Source: Alcanivorax sp. | GTDB lineage: Bacteria > Pseudomonadota > Gammaproteobacteria > Pseudomonadales > Alcanivoracaceae | Direction: 5' to 3' | NCBI RefSeq assembly: GCF_017794965.1 | Contig: NZ_CP051240.1 | Span: 1-64,000, forward strand | Length of the DNA stretch: 64,000 nucleotides | Shown here: piece after piece, positions 32,563 to 40,243 of the stretch | Numbering within the stretch: the first letter of the stretch is position 1 | Layout: each line of letters starts with the position of its first letter | Translations under genes and position numbers: made by a program | Notes under the pieces: generated by a model | Databases searched by the model: none | What the model was told of the DNA's origin: nothing | The model's input: only the letters and a program-made list of their open reading frames with translations

Positions 32563-33525
32563 ATGTCTGTCATGGCATGGCCCTCGGCACCGGCGGCATC
32601 TCCCCTGCTACGGCAATGCGGGGCAGCACTGGGTGACCGGGTCCTGCGACTGCAGGATGAGCCGCTGGCTATTCTCAAAGGGCTCTACCGTCTTGGCTCA
32701 CTGGTGGTGACCACCTTCTCTTCCGGCTCGAAAGTGTCGCAGAGCATGCGCTACCCGACCCTCAATGATGGGGAATGGAGCCTGGAATCGGTGGGTGAGC
32801 GCTGTCGTCTGCGTCAGAATTTGCTGGTGGCGCAATGGCACTCGGTGCTGGCGGTGCTGGAGCCCACCGGGTCGTTGCCGGCACGCAGCCTTCTGTTTCT
32901 GGATCGCCATGGTCAGCCTTTGCAGCAAATGGCGGTGGCGCCGGACAGTGGCGGGCTGGCATTTGAGGAGCTGGTCTGTGCCATGTTGCATCCGGACCAG
33001 CAGGCACTGGATCTGCCACGTCCGTGCGGGGTCTCGCTCCGGGGTGTTGGCCATTCCCTCAATGAGATGGAAAGGGTGTGGAGCGGCAGTCGCGATGATG
33101 ACGATTTTGCCAGCCTACTGGCCGGCTACCCCGGCACCCGTTCCAGCTTGTACGCCTCAGTGCGTGACAGCTTTGCCTGCCAGGTACGCCCGGAAACCCT
33201 GCCGGTGGTGCTGGCCGAATCTGCCTGTCAGGATGCGGCGACCACCCTGTGTGTCGGCAATCAGGGGGTGCGACTGTGCATGACCGCGCCCTGGTCATCT
33301 CCCCGCTGGCAGAACAGCCATTGCCACCTGGCCCACAACGGCGCCCTGGTCTCCCTGGATATGTCGAAGATGCATAGCCTGTGGCGGCTGCGCAAACCCG
33401 GAGACGGGCAGGTAGTAACGGCCCTGGAAGCACTGGATGAAAACGGTGATTGGCTTTGGACGCTGTCAGCGGGAGAGGATGAACAACATTGGCGTGATTT
33501 ATTGAAGGGGGCGGTGATTCGATAG
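32563..33525 (+). CDS. HemS/ChuS-like haem-handling protein lacking the usual axial histidine
   Basis: A 320-residue protein with the two-repeat layout of HemS/ChuS/PhuS. The second half is clearest: CVGNQGVRLCMTAP, then MHSLWRLRKPGDGQVVTALEALDENGDWLW, which parallels HemS. The segment that carries the haem-ligand histidines in PhuS (TDVHHFH, from memory) reads SRDDDDFASLL here (about residue 182), so the axial ligand region is acidic. It may therefore bind haem differently or have another role. GGAGG precedes the ATG. It follows hemP by 254 bases and is probably in the same Fur regulon. Confidence 0.78.
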   Translation: MSVMAWPSAPAASPLLRQCGAALGDRVLRLQDEPLAILKGLYRLGSLVVTTFSSGSKVSQSMRYPTLNDGEWSLESVGERCRLRQNLLVAQWHSVLAVLEPTGSLPARSLLFLDRHGQPLQQMAVAPDSGGLAFEELVCAMLHPDQQALDLPRPCGVSLRGVGHSLNEMERVWSGSRDDDDFASLLAGYPGTRSSLYASVRDSFACQVRPETLPVVLAESACQDAATTLCVGNQGVRLCMTAPWSSPRWQNSHCHLAHNGALVSLDMSKMHSLWRLRKPGDGQVVTALEALDENGDWLWTLSAGEDEQHWRDLLKGAVIR

Positions 33526-34142
33526 TTGTGAGCTACGAGCTACGAGCTACGAGCTACGAGCTACGAGCTACGAGCTACGAGCTACGAGCTACGAGCTACG
33601 AGCTACGAGCTACGAGCTACGAGCTACGAGCTACGAGCTACGAGCTACGAGCTACGAGCTACGAGCTACGAGCTACGCTCGATTGGATAGGGAAACCAGG
33701 AAAAGTTCCCGAGCTTCTGCATTTCTACGAAGCCGCTGTAGGAGCGGTCGTTCGACCGCGATCCGAGCCCAAGCGAGGTAAGGATTCCAGAATCGCTGTT
33801 CGATATGTAGAAGCACCGTTCAGGGCGAACCGAGCTCCAGCGAGGCAAGCGGTGCTGCTGGCCGCCCTGATGTCAGGATGGATATTGCCACCGCCGTTCG
33901 GCCAACATGTTGGCTCTCTTGCAGCTATTAGCAGGCTCCTGACTCGACAGGTCGCTAAGAATAACCTCCCTTCGGTCGCCTCGCTGCGCTCGGTTCGTCC
34001 CCTGGAAGGGAACTCCTACAGCGCCGATCTGAGGTCGGGCTGGCAAGTAAGGGCCGAGCGACGATAAGTGATTTTCGAAAGGCAAAACCGGTTTTGATCT
34101 TCGAAACTCGCAGATTGCGGCACGTCACTCGCCTCAGCGATT
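33526..34142. repeat. 21-copy GAGCTAC array with composite repeat
   Basis: Twenty-one perfect GAGCTAC units occupy 33530-33676, starting 4 bases after the hemS-like stop. The conserved block follows (GCTCGATTGGATAGGG...GCCGCTGTAGGAG, to about 33753), then a REP palindrome GGTCGTTCGACC, then the stretch shared with 29784-29945 including CCAACATGTTGG (33902-33913). A reverse REP variant (CTCGGTTCGTCC...ACTCCTACAG) lies at 33977-34022, and AAAACCGGTTTT near 34086. This 617-base gap shows no gene; the repetitive reading frame across the array is an artefact of the 7-bp period. Confidence 0.92.
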
Positions 34143-34457
34143 TTAAAAATGCTCGTCGAACGCCTTCAGCAAGCTAATGATTTCCGTCATATCCTGCTCC
34201 ATTTCTTTCAGTGCCTCTTCTGCCATGGGGGCCACATCGCAGCTGCCGGGCAACGGGGCGCCGGCATCCATCATGGCGCGAAACCGTGCCACGAAAACCC
34301 ATTGCAGCCACTGGCTGAAGTCCATGGTGTCCGCAAAAAACGGTGTCTGGCTTTCAAAGGCTTTGGGGGCAGGAGGGTGGGTTGCCCAGAGGCCCTGATT
34401 TTCCATTTCGGTTTGCAGGTCATCCAGGATGGCAGCGAGGGCGTTATGTTTTGTCAT
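34143..34457 (-). CDS. yqcC: YqcC family protein (DUF446)
   Basis: A 104-residue soluble protein of the YqcC/DUF446 family. Typical parts are LQTEMENQGLW, PFFADTMDFSQWLQWVFVARFRAMM, and PLPGSCDVAPMAEEALKE. The function is unknown; in E. coli the gene neighbours truC. Here the next gene is a HAD phosphatase 8 bases upstream on the same strand, so they likely share a transcript. Confidence 0.88.
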   Translation of the reverse strand: MTKHNALAAILDDLQTEMENQGLWATHPPAPKAFESQTPFFADTMDFSQWLQWVFVARFRAMMDAGAPLPGSCDVAPMAEEALKEMEQDMTEIISLLKAFDEHF

Positions 34458-34465
34458 CAGGCCGG

Positions 34466-35173
34466 TTACTCATCAAACAGGGGTATCAAATCAGGGATTT
34501 CCTGAAGGTTATGGATGTGGTGGCGGGGTTTTTCGAGTTCATCCGGCCAGTCCAGATCCACCAGGTTGGCCCATACTGCATGCATGCCATGCTCGCGGGC
34601 GGCATGCACGTCTTCCAGCGGATGATCGCCGATATGCACTGCCTGATCGGCGCCGACGCCGGCATCTTTCAGTGCGGCGGCGAACATGTCCGGGGCCGGC
34701 TTGCGCTTGCCGATGGTCTCCGCGGAGTGGTGAAAGGCAAACAGGTCATCAATGCCGATCATTTTCAGATCCGCATTGCCATTGGTCAGCGCGCCAAGGG
34801 TGTAGCTGTCCGCCAGTTGCTCCAGTACCGTCCGGGCACCGGGAAAAAAACTCACCTGATTGCGGGCGCCATGGAATACCTTGAAGGCATCCAGGGCAAT
34901 ACGGCGGGCTTCGGCTTCGCTGAAACCGTGCTCCATGAAGGCCCGGCTCATGGCGTCCTGGCGCAGGGCGGTGAGATTGTCCAGGTACTGGGGCTTTTCC
35001 TTAAGCAGGGCCGTGCGCACCGCCCGTACCCGCTCCGCGCTCAGGGCTGCTGACGCGTCCGGGTGGTTATTCGCAATCCAGTCACTGCAGGTCTTCTCCG
35101 CATGACGAATCACTTCGTCCACCGGCCACAGGGTGTTATCGAGATCAAAGGTGATCAGCTTGAGTTTGCTCAT
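34466..35173 (-). CDS. HAD family hydrolase, YigB-like
   Basis: A 235-residue HAD phosphatase with motif I TFDLDNTLWPV (about 7-17), motif II in YTLGALTNGN, and motif IV HIGDHPLEDVHAAREHGM. This pattern resembles YigB, the FMN phosphatase of riboflavin synthesis, but the substrate cannot be read from the sequence. The start at 35173 (MSKLKLITFD) places motif I at the usual distance; a start six codons earlier is possible. The IS110 element lies only 59 bases before its start, between the gene and whatever promoter it had. Confidence 0.85.
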   Translation of the reverse strand: MSKLKLITFDLDNTLWPVDEVIRHAEKTCSDWIANNHPDASAALSAERVRAVRTALLKEKPQYLDNLTALRQDAMSRAFMEHGFSEAEARRIALDAFKVFHGARNQVSFFPGARTVLEQLADSYTLGALTNGNADLKMIGIDDLFAFHHSAETIGKRKPAPDMFAAALKDAGVGADQAVHIGDHPLEDVHAAREHGMHAVWANLVDLDWPDELEKPRHHIHNLQEIPDLIPLFDE

Positions 35174-35266
35174 GGGGGTAGTGTAGCGCATGCCCAGAAT
35201 TTAGGCCCGGCTATGGCTACAAAGCCGCTGTAGATACCGTCTCTCTCCATACCCTGCAAGCCGTCT

Positions 35267-36250
35267 CTATGCGACTTGTGGGGTATATTTCTTTTGGTGC
35301 TTGATTACCCCATAGGCGATTTGCACCAGCTTGCGCATTGCTGCCACCACAATCACTTTACCTGTCTTCCCCCTGTCTTCCATGCGCCGTCTCAGTGCCC
35401 GGATATCGGGGTTGTGGGTGCATGCTGTGACTGCTGCCATGAACAATTTTCCCCGTACGTTGGCGCGGCCACCTTTGCGGATCTTTGTCGGCTTTCTGGA
35501 GTCGCCGGATTCATTGTGCACCGGCGTAATGCCCAGGAAGGCGGCACATTGCTTGGCTGACCGGAAGTCCCGACTGTGTATTAGCGACAGCAGCTCTCGG
35601 GACATCACATCGCCTACCGCAGTGATGCTCTCCAGCAGTGAGCGGTCCTGTTTCAGTTCAGGATGGCCATCAATGTGGTCATCGATGTCCTTTTTGAGCT
35701 TGCGGATCTCCTCATTCAGTGTCGCGATCATGTCCTGTATAGAGGCAATGACTCGCTCGCTTGACTGGTTGAATTCCGCTTTCTCAAGCCGGTTTTCTTC
35801 CCGCTGACGGTCTTTCTCCAAGGCCTCCAGACGAGCACCAAGCGCTCGTAACTGCCTGATCTCTGGCGCTTCCGGCTGCCATTTATGTAGTCGCTCATGC
35901 TTCTCTTTCACGTAGAGAGCCAGGCACAGCGAGTCGAGCTTGTCTGTCTTGCTTGAGAACCCTTCACTCTTGGCGAAGTCCCTGGTGCGCGCCGGATTGG
36001 CCACATACACCTGCAACCCAGCTTCATGGAGTGCGTAGGTCAGGTTCTCGTGATAAATACAGGTGGCTTCCAGCACCACATGAATCTCGGACGGCTCAGC
36101 ACCGGTCTGCTTGAGCAGCCACTGCGCAACCTCGTGCTCCTTCCCGCGCCGATTCTGGAAAACCCGTGTTTTTACCTTCCGGGGATTGGCCTGGCGCAGC
36201 CAAAGTGTATCGAGGCTCTTTTTGCTGACATCAATTCCAACGAAGTGCAT
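35267..36250 (-). CDS. IS110-family transposase (bridge RNA-guided recombinase)
   Basis: A 327-residue recombinase with an N-terminal RuvC-like DEDD domain (FVGIDVSKKSLD, VVLEATCIYHENL, TDKLDSLCLALYV), a central coiled coil (about 140-200), and the C-terminal Tnp domain with ITAVGDVMSRELL, AAFLGITPVHNESGDS (presumed catalytic serine) and IRKGGRANVRGKL. The ATG at 36250 gives MHFVGIDVSKK; an 11-codon extension to 36283 would run through the proposed donor-guide segment. All catalytic-type residues appear intact, so the element could be active. The 5' non-coding side suggests the IS110 rather than the IS1111 subgroup. Confidence 0.93.
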   Translation of the reverse strand: MHFVGIDVSKKSLDTLWLRQANPRKVKTRVFQNRRGKEHEVAQWLLKQTGAEPSEIHVVLEATCIYHENLTYALHEAGLQVYVANPARTRDFAKSEGFSSKTDKLDSLCLALYVKEKHERLHKWQPEAPEIRQLRALGARLEALEKDRQREENRLEKAEFNQSSERVIASIQDMIATLNEEIRKLKKDIDDHIDGHPELKQDRSLLESITAVGDVMSRELLSLIHSRDFRSAKQCAAFLGITPVHNESGDSRKPTKIRKGGRANVRGKLFMAAVTACTHNPDIRALRRRMEDRGKTGKVIVVAAMRKLVQIAYGVIKHQKKYTPQVA

Positions 36251-36259
36251 CTCTCGTGT

Positions 36260-36437
36260 CTTCCCTTGCTTATACGGCTTCATCCCGCGGAGGGGAGAGC
36301 CCGGATACCGTTCAGATTTAAGAGAATGGGTCGGAGCCAGGATCTACGTCACAGGGTCTATGCCCTCAGGAGCTTGTCAGGCTTTAACCCGACCCGTGAG
36401 TGCTGGTAGCTAATCAGCACTCGTGGAGAGATACAAG
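36260..36437 (-). ncRNA. Predicted IS110 bridge RNA
   Basis: On the transposase strand the order is: a 5' hairpin GAGTGCTG/CAGCACTC (36422-36398); a loop closed by GGGTCGG/CCGACCC (36395-36389 with 36334-36328) holding CAAGCTCCT (36376-36368), identical to the flanking target up to and including core CT, and GTAG (36347-36344), complementary to CTAC on the other side of the core; a second loop closed by TTCTCTT/AAGGGAA (36326-36320 with 36267-36261, one U-G) holding ACGGTATC (36311-36304), identical to the element's right end before core CT, and TATAAG (36274-36269), which pairs with the left end CTTGTA using one G-U. The ends of the RNA are estimates. Confidence 0.75.
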
Positions 36438-36679
36438 GAGCTTGCCTGCAAGCGATCCGAGCCTTGGCGAGGTAAAAAGATTCGAGTTGCGAGTTTCGAA
36501 GGGAAGAACCAGAAGCATGGAAAGCGGTTTGGGTTTTGATCTTCGGGATGTGTTTCTGGAATCCTTACCTCGCTTAGGCTCGGATCGCGGTCGAACGACC
36601 GCTCCTACGGCAGGTTCTAGCTAGCGTGTGTTGTACCGATGCAAAAAGGCATCAGGCATCAGGCGCCGCCAGGCTTCCA
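36438..36679. repeat. REP pair (BIME) and GCATCAG heptamers downstream of the IS
   Basis: The right half of the interrupted REP (GAGCTTGCCTGCAAGCGATCCGAG) starts at 36438. CGAGTTG and CGAGTTT heptamers lie at 36483-36496. A reverse REP (CTCGGATCGCGGTCGAACGACCGCTCCTAC) ends about 36607. Two GCATCAG units (36649-36662) precede the stop of the minus-strand DUF2894 gene. No gene is seen here. Confidence 0.8.
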
Positions 36680-37390
36680 TCATCCGCCGCGTTTCTTGCC
36701 GGCTTTTTCCAGCACCATGAGGGTGTCTACGTAATTCACGAAGTGATCCAGATAGGCGGGGGAGAGGTCCTTGAGGGCGCTGATGGCGTGGGTGACCAGA
36801 CGGTGGGAATTGAGCGGGCCGGCATCGGGGGGGGTGTGGGTGAGGGCGTCTTCGATGCGGCGGCGTTTGCGTTGTTGTTGCTGGCCGGCGCGCACCCGGC
36901 TCAGGGCTTTCAGTTCTCTTGGTGCATCACTTGCCGGTTGCGGTAGCGCATCTGCTTCAAACAGATCGCCTTCCTGTTCCTGCAGCATGGCACGCAGCGG
37001 ATCGCGGTTGTCCGGTTTGTGTTCTCCGCTATGACTCTGGCGCAGCTGTGTCAGCACTTCGGCAAGGGGGGAGGGTGACGGATTTGGAGCCAGCTGCCGC
37101 AGTAATGCCTTGAAGGCGTGTTGTTCGTAGAGCGGGGTAAGTTCCGGTTGTTGCTCCGGGTTCCAGTGTTGCTCGGCCTGCTGTTGTGCCGTTGCCAGTT
37201 GCTGTTCCAGCCTGTGCACTGCCTCGGCTAGACGGTTCAGGGGGCGTGGGCTGGTGTGGCGCAGCTGCGCCAGCCGTTCCTGTTGGCGTTGCAGGAAACA
37301 GAAGCCCGCAGGATCAAAGCGGTCCGCCCCCTGGGCTTGCAGGGTGTCGATGCGGTTTGCCAGATCACTGAGAGAGACTGCGTCAGTCAT
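36680..37390 (-). CDS. DUF2894 protein, last gene of a motor-like operon
   Basis: A 236-residue soluble protein rich in Gln, Leu and charged residues, with a predicted helical N-terminal half (about 1-75), a basic stretch QQQQRKRRRIEDAL near 170, and a conserved-looking C-terminus LSPAYLDHFVNYVDTLMVLEKAGKK. It resembles DUF2894, a family known mainly from its position beside DUF802 and OmpA-like genes. It overlaps the OmpA-like gene by 8 bases. No enzyme motif is visible. It may be a cytoplasmic adaptor or effector of the motor complex, which is speculation from the operon. Confidence 0.75.
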   Translation of the reverse strand: MTDAVSLSDLANRIDTLQAQGADRFDPAGFCFLQRQQERLAQLRHTSPRPLNRLAEAVHRLEQQLATAQQQAEQHWNPEQQPELTPLYEQHAFKALLRQLAPNPSPSPLAEVLTQLRQSHSGEHKPDNRDPLRAMLQEQEGDLFEADALPQPASDAPRELKALSRVRAGQQQQRKRRRIEDALTHTPPDAGPLNSHRLVTHAISALKDLSPAYLDHFVNYVDTLMVLEKAGKKRGG

Positions 37391-38030
37391 CGCTACCCTC
37401 TGCAGCGGCGTCGGTGTTACGACGCGGCACGGTGGTCAGCTCCACCCGGCGGTTTTGTGCCCGGGCGGCGTTGTCCTCATTGGGGACCACTGGCTGGTGA
37501 GGGCCAAATGCGGCAGCGAACACCTGGTCGGCGGGCATGCCTTGATCGATCAGACTGCGGGTAACGGTGAGGGCGCGCTGGGCGGACAGTCCCCAGTTAT
37601 CTGAAAAGCGGCTGTTGCCTCGCTGGATCGGCAGGTCATCGGTGAAGCCGCTGACCATGAGCATTTCGTCATGCTGGTCCAGATACAGCTGCAGCGGCTT
37701 GACCAGATCCTTGAGCAGCACTTCGCCTTCGTCCTGCAGCTGGTCGGAGTTGATCTGGAACAGCACGCTGCCGCTGATGCCGATGCGGCCATCGCGAAAA
37801 GTAACGCGACCACTGGCCAGTGGATCGGCGAGGGCCTTTTCCAGTGCCATGCGGCGCTGTTCTTCGGCGAGGCGTTTTTCCTTTTCCTGTTGCAGCGACT
37901 CACTGAGTTCCAGCTGGATACCGATGACCCACACCAGCACCAGTACCAGGATGCCCACCAGCGCGGCCATCAGGTCGGAAAAGATGGCCCAGACCGGTGA
38001 GGCCTGGGCGTCGTCGTGAAGCTCTTCCAT
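37383..38030 (-). CDS. OmpA/MotB-like membrane protein (ZorB-like)
   Basis: A 215-residue protein with a short cytoplasmic N-terminus, one membrane helix (about 20-40) that begins with FSDLMAALVGILVLV, and a C-terminal OmpA peptidoglycan-binding domain (SGFTDDLPIQRGNSRFSDNWGLSAQRA...AQNRRVEL). D19 stands where MotB and ZorB carry the proton-conducting aspartate. A short coiled coil (EKEKRLAEEQRRMALEKAL) links helix and domain. The start shares one base with the stop of the DUF802 gene, whose product would be its partner in a stator-like complex. Confidence 0.85.
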   Translation of the reverse strand: MEELHDDAQASPVWAIFSDLMAALVGILVLVLVWVIGIQLELSESLQQEKEKRLAEEQRRMALEKALADPLASGRVTFRDGRIGISGSVLFQINSDQLQDEGEVLLKDLVKPLQLYLDQHDEMLMVSGFTDDLPIQRGNSRFSDNWGLSAQRALTVTRSLIDQGMPADQVFAAAFGPHQPVVPNEDNAARAQNRRVELTTVPRRNTDAAAEGSDD

Positions 38031-40243
38031 CAGCTGGCCTCGGCCGCAGACAGGTTACCCAGGGCGTCGATCACGTCTTTCTGGGAGGTCATGCTCAGCT
38101 CGATCACTTCGCGAGCCTGTTCCACGTAGTAGGCCAGCTGTTCATCGGCGCGGATGGCGGACTTGTCGAGGGCGCTTTCCACTTTTTGCAGGTTGTCCAG
38201 CAGCTTGTCGTTGCTGTCGCTGAACAGCTGCACGGCGGTGGTGAAGGAATCACTGAGGCTGGCCACTTCGGCAGCGCTGCCGGTCACATCGCCGGCCACT
38301 TCATTGAGGCGTTCGCTCTGCTCGCTGACCTGCTGGGTGAAGGTGTCGCCCACCTGGCTGAGGGTCTCGCTGGCGCGGGTGATCAGGGTCTCGATGGCCT
38401 CGCGCTGGGCGGTGGCCGCGTCGCGCTGGTTGCTGAGCAACTGATCCAGCTCTTCGGTAATGCGCTGACGTTCTTCCAGCAGTTCGTTGTCGCGCTCGCT
38501 GCTGCGGGTCATTTCCTCGCGCAGGCGGGTGATCACTTCCGCCGCCGCTTTCGGGGTTTCCGAGGCGGTTTCGATCAGGCGGGTCATGGGTTCTTCCAGG
38601 GCGGAGCCCAGGCGAGTCAGGTGCTCGCTGACGGTGCCCTCAAGAGCGGCCAGTCGATCGCTGGCGGCGCTGGCGCGTTCGGCTTCGGCGTCACGCAGGG
38701 CGGCCAGTTCACCACGGATACCCGCTACCAGTTGATCCAGACCTTCGCGCTGGCCGTCCAGCAGGTTGGCGGTGCTGGCTTCGAATTGCTGGTTGTTGCT
38801 GCTGAAGGTGTCGCGCAGGGCCTGCAGCAGTTGCTCATTGCTCTGCTGTTGCTGGCTGCTGTGCTGCTGCCATTGTTCGCCGGCCTGTTGAATGGCCTGG
38901 CTGAATTCGCCGGTGGCGGCATTCAGGCGGATTTGCTGCTGTTCGGCAAGGGCGGCCTGGGCATCACGGGCTTCCTGCAGCTGACGGACGTGCTGGGCCT
39001 GTTGTTCGGCCAGTTGCTCCTGCCAGTGTTGCTGGCCGTTGCGGCTGGCTTGCGCGAACTGCTCGGCCACCGTTTGTAGTTGCTCGCGGCTTTGTTCTGC
39101 CAGCCCCTGTTGGCTGTCACGCAGTTGCTCCACCAGGCTGTCACTGTTGGTCTTGAAGCGATCGTGGTGCTCCGCCAGGGACGTGCTGATATCGCTGACC
39201 AGCCGGGCGCTGGTTTGCTGATGGGTGTCGAGCCCTTGCTGCCAGTGGTTGGCGGCGGCTTCGGTGGTAGCGCGGAATTCCCGGGTCAGGTCGCTGAGCT
39301 GCTTCTCGGTGAGCTCGGCCAGACGGGCATGGGTACCTTCCACCTGTTGGTTGAGGGTGGCCAGGGAGGTTTCCATCAGCGGCTGGATGTTCTCTACGGC
39401 TAGACGGCTGCTGTCGGCCAGGGTGTCCTTGAGGGACTGGCTGACGTCGCTGGCCAGCTGGCGGTACTGGCTGTTCACCGCTTCATGGAACTGCTGCTGG
39501 TTGCCGGTGAGGCTGTCGCGCAGTTCAGAACCCAGGCCTTCCATGCGGGTCGCCAGCGCCTGCAGGGCGTCCACCAGGGCCGGGAAGGTTTCACTCTGTT
39601 GATGCAGGGCCTGATAGGCCGCTTCACGCTGATGATCCAGAGAGAAGGCATGCAGGGTGGTGTCGCTGAGGGTGTCCAGCTTGCGCGAGATCAGCATGCG
39701 GTCGCGGCGGCACAGGGTGGCGGTGAGGCCGAGCATGGCGGAGGCAGCTACCCCGGCGATAGAGGTGCCGAAGGCCAGGCTCAGGCCGGCGATGGGGGCG
39801 GACAGGGCGCTGCGGATGGCGGTGAGCTCGCTGCTGCCGTCCAGGGCGGTGGCGGCGCCCTGCAGGGTCACGATCATGCCCACAAAGGTCCCCAGCAGGC
39901 CGAGCATCACCAGCAGGCCGGTGAGGTAGGGGGTCAGTACCGGGCCGGGCAGGGCGGCGGGGTGGCCATCAATGCGGCGCTGGACGCTGTGACGCAGCGG
40001 CACCGGCAGGCTCTGCAGCCAGTGGCGCAGACTTTCGCGGCTGTCCGGCAGGTCGTCCAGGCGTTTGTCCAGCGCGGCGGTATTGCGCCGGAAGCGCAGC
40101 AGTTCAGCGAAGCCCAGGGCATAGACCGCGGCAATGATGGCGGTCACGGTAAAGGCCACGGGCTGGCTGACGAAGGTGATGGCGATCCTCAGGACTGCGA
40201 TGGCGCCGATCACAAAGGGCGCAGCAAATAGATAGCGTTTCAT
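38030..40243 (-). CDS. DUF802 protein: MotA/TolQ-like channel domain with a long coiled-coil tail (ZorA-like)
   Basis: A 737-residue protein with four membrane helices (about 5-25, 28-48, 103-125, 148-173). Helices three and four carry the MotA/ExbB/TolQ-type sequence LGLLGTFVGMIVTL and SAPIAGLSLAFGTSIAGVAASAMLGL. From about residue 180 to the end it is a continuous amphipathic, Gln/Glu/Ala-rich helix with no predicted globular domain. This resembles ZorA of Zorya anti-phage systems, where a long intracellular tail extends from a five-subunit motor. The OmpA/MotB-like partner is encoded directly downstream, and ATGA overlap couples it to the DUF3348 gene upstream. Confidence 0.82.
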   Translation of the reverse strand: MKRYLFAAPFVIGAIAVLRIAITFVSQPVAFTVTAIIAAVYALGFAELLRFRRNTAALDKRLDDLPDSRESLRHWLQSLPVPLRHSVQRRIDGHPAALPGPVLTPYLTGLLVMLGLLGTFVGMIVTLQGAATALDGSSELTAIRSALSAPIAGLSLAFGTSIAGVAASAMLGLTATLCRRDRMLISRKLDTLSDTTLHAFSLDHQREAAYQALHQQSETFPALVDALQALATRMEGLGSELRDSLTGNQQQFHEAVNSQYRQLASDVSQSLKDTLADSSRLAVENIQPLMETSLATLNQQVEGTHARLAELTEKQLSDLTREFRATTEAAANHWQQGLDTHQQTSARLVSDISTSLAEHHDRFKTNSDSLVEQLRDSQQGLAEQSREQLQTVAEQFAQASRNGQQHWQEQLAEQQAQHVRQLQEARDAQAALAEQQQIRLNAATGEFSQAIQQAGEQWQQHSSQQQQSNEQLLQALRDTFSSNNQQFEASTANLLDGQREGLDQLVAGIRGELAALRDAEAERASAASDRLAALEGTVSEHLTRLGSALEEPMTRLIETASETPKAAAEVITRLREEMTRSSERDNELLEERQRITEELDQLLSNQRDAATAQREAIETLITRASETLSQVGDTFTQQVSEQSERLNEVAGDVTGSAAEVASLSDSFTTAVQLFSDSNDKLLDNLQKVESALDKSAIRADEQLAYYVEQAREVIELSMTSQKDVIDALGNLSAAEAS

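Larger units (their letters stand above)
35232..36437 (-). mobile_element. IS110-family insertion sequence inside a REP palindrome
   Basis: The element covers about 1.2 kb. Dinucleotide AG (CT on the transposase strand) occurs at both junctions, 35232-35233 and 36436-36437. Removing the element with one AG rebuilds GCCGCTGTAG-GAGCTTGCC...GCAAGCGATCCGAG, the REP consensus seen elsewhere in the window (for example 10015-10045 and 53694-53806). No terminal inverted repeats and no long target duplication are visible, as expected for IS110. It contains one transposase gene and a 5' non-coding region with bridge-RNA features. Confidence 0.88.

Noticed and set aside
33528..34067. Open reading frame with a repeating SYELRAT peptide
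   Set aside because: It is the translation of the GAGCTAC array, open in several frames only because the 7-bp unit has no stop codon; no ribosome binding site and no coding bias after the array.
35267..36283. IS110 transposase starting at 36283
   Set aside because: The extra 11 residues do not resemble the family's N-terminus, and the segment is better explained as the 3' part of the bridge RNA.
36641..36655. GATGC-AAAAAG-GCATC as a terminator of the DUF2894 gene
   Set aside because: The stem has only five pairs and the T run lies in the loop; it looks like a decayed version of the palindromic terminators elsewhere.
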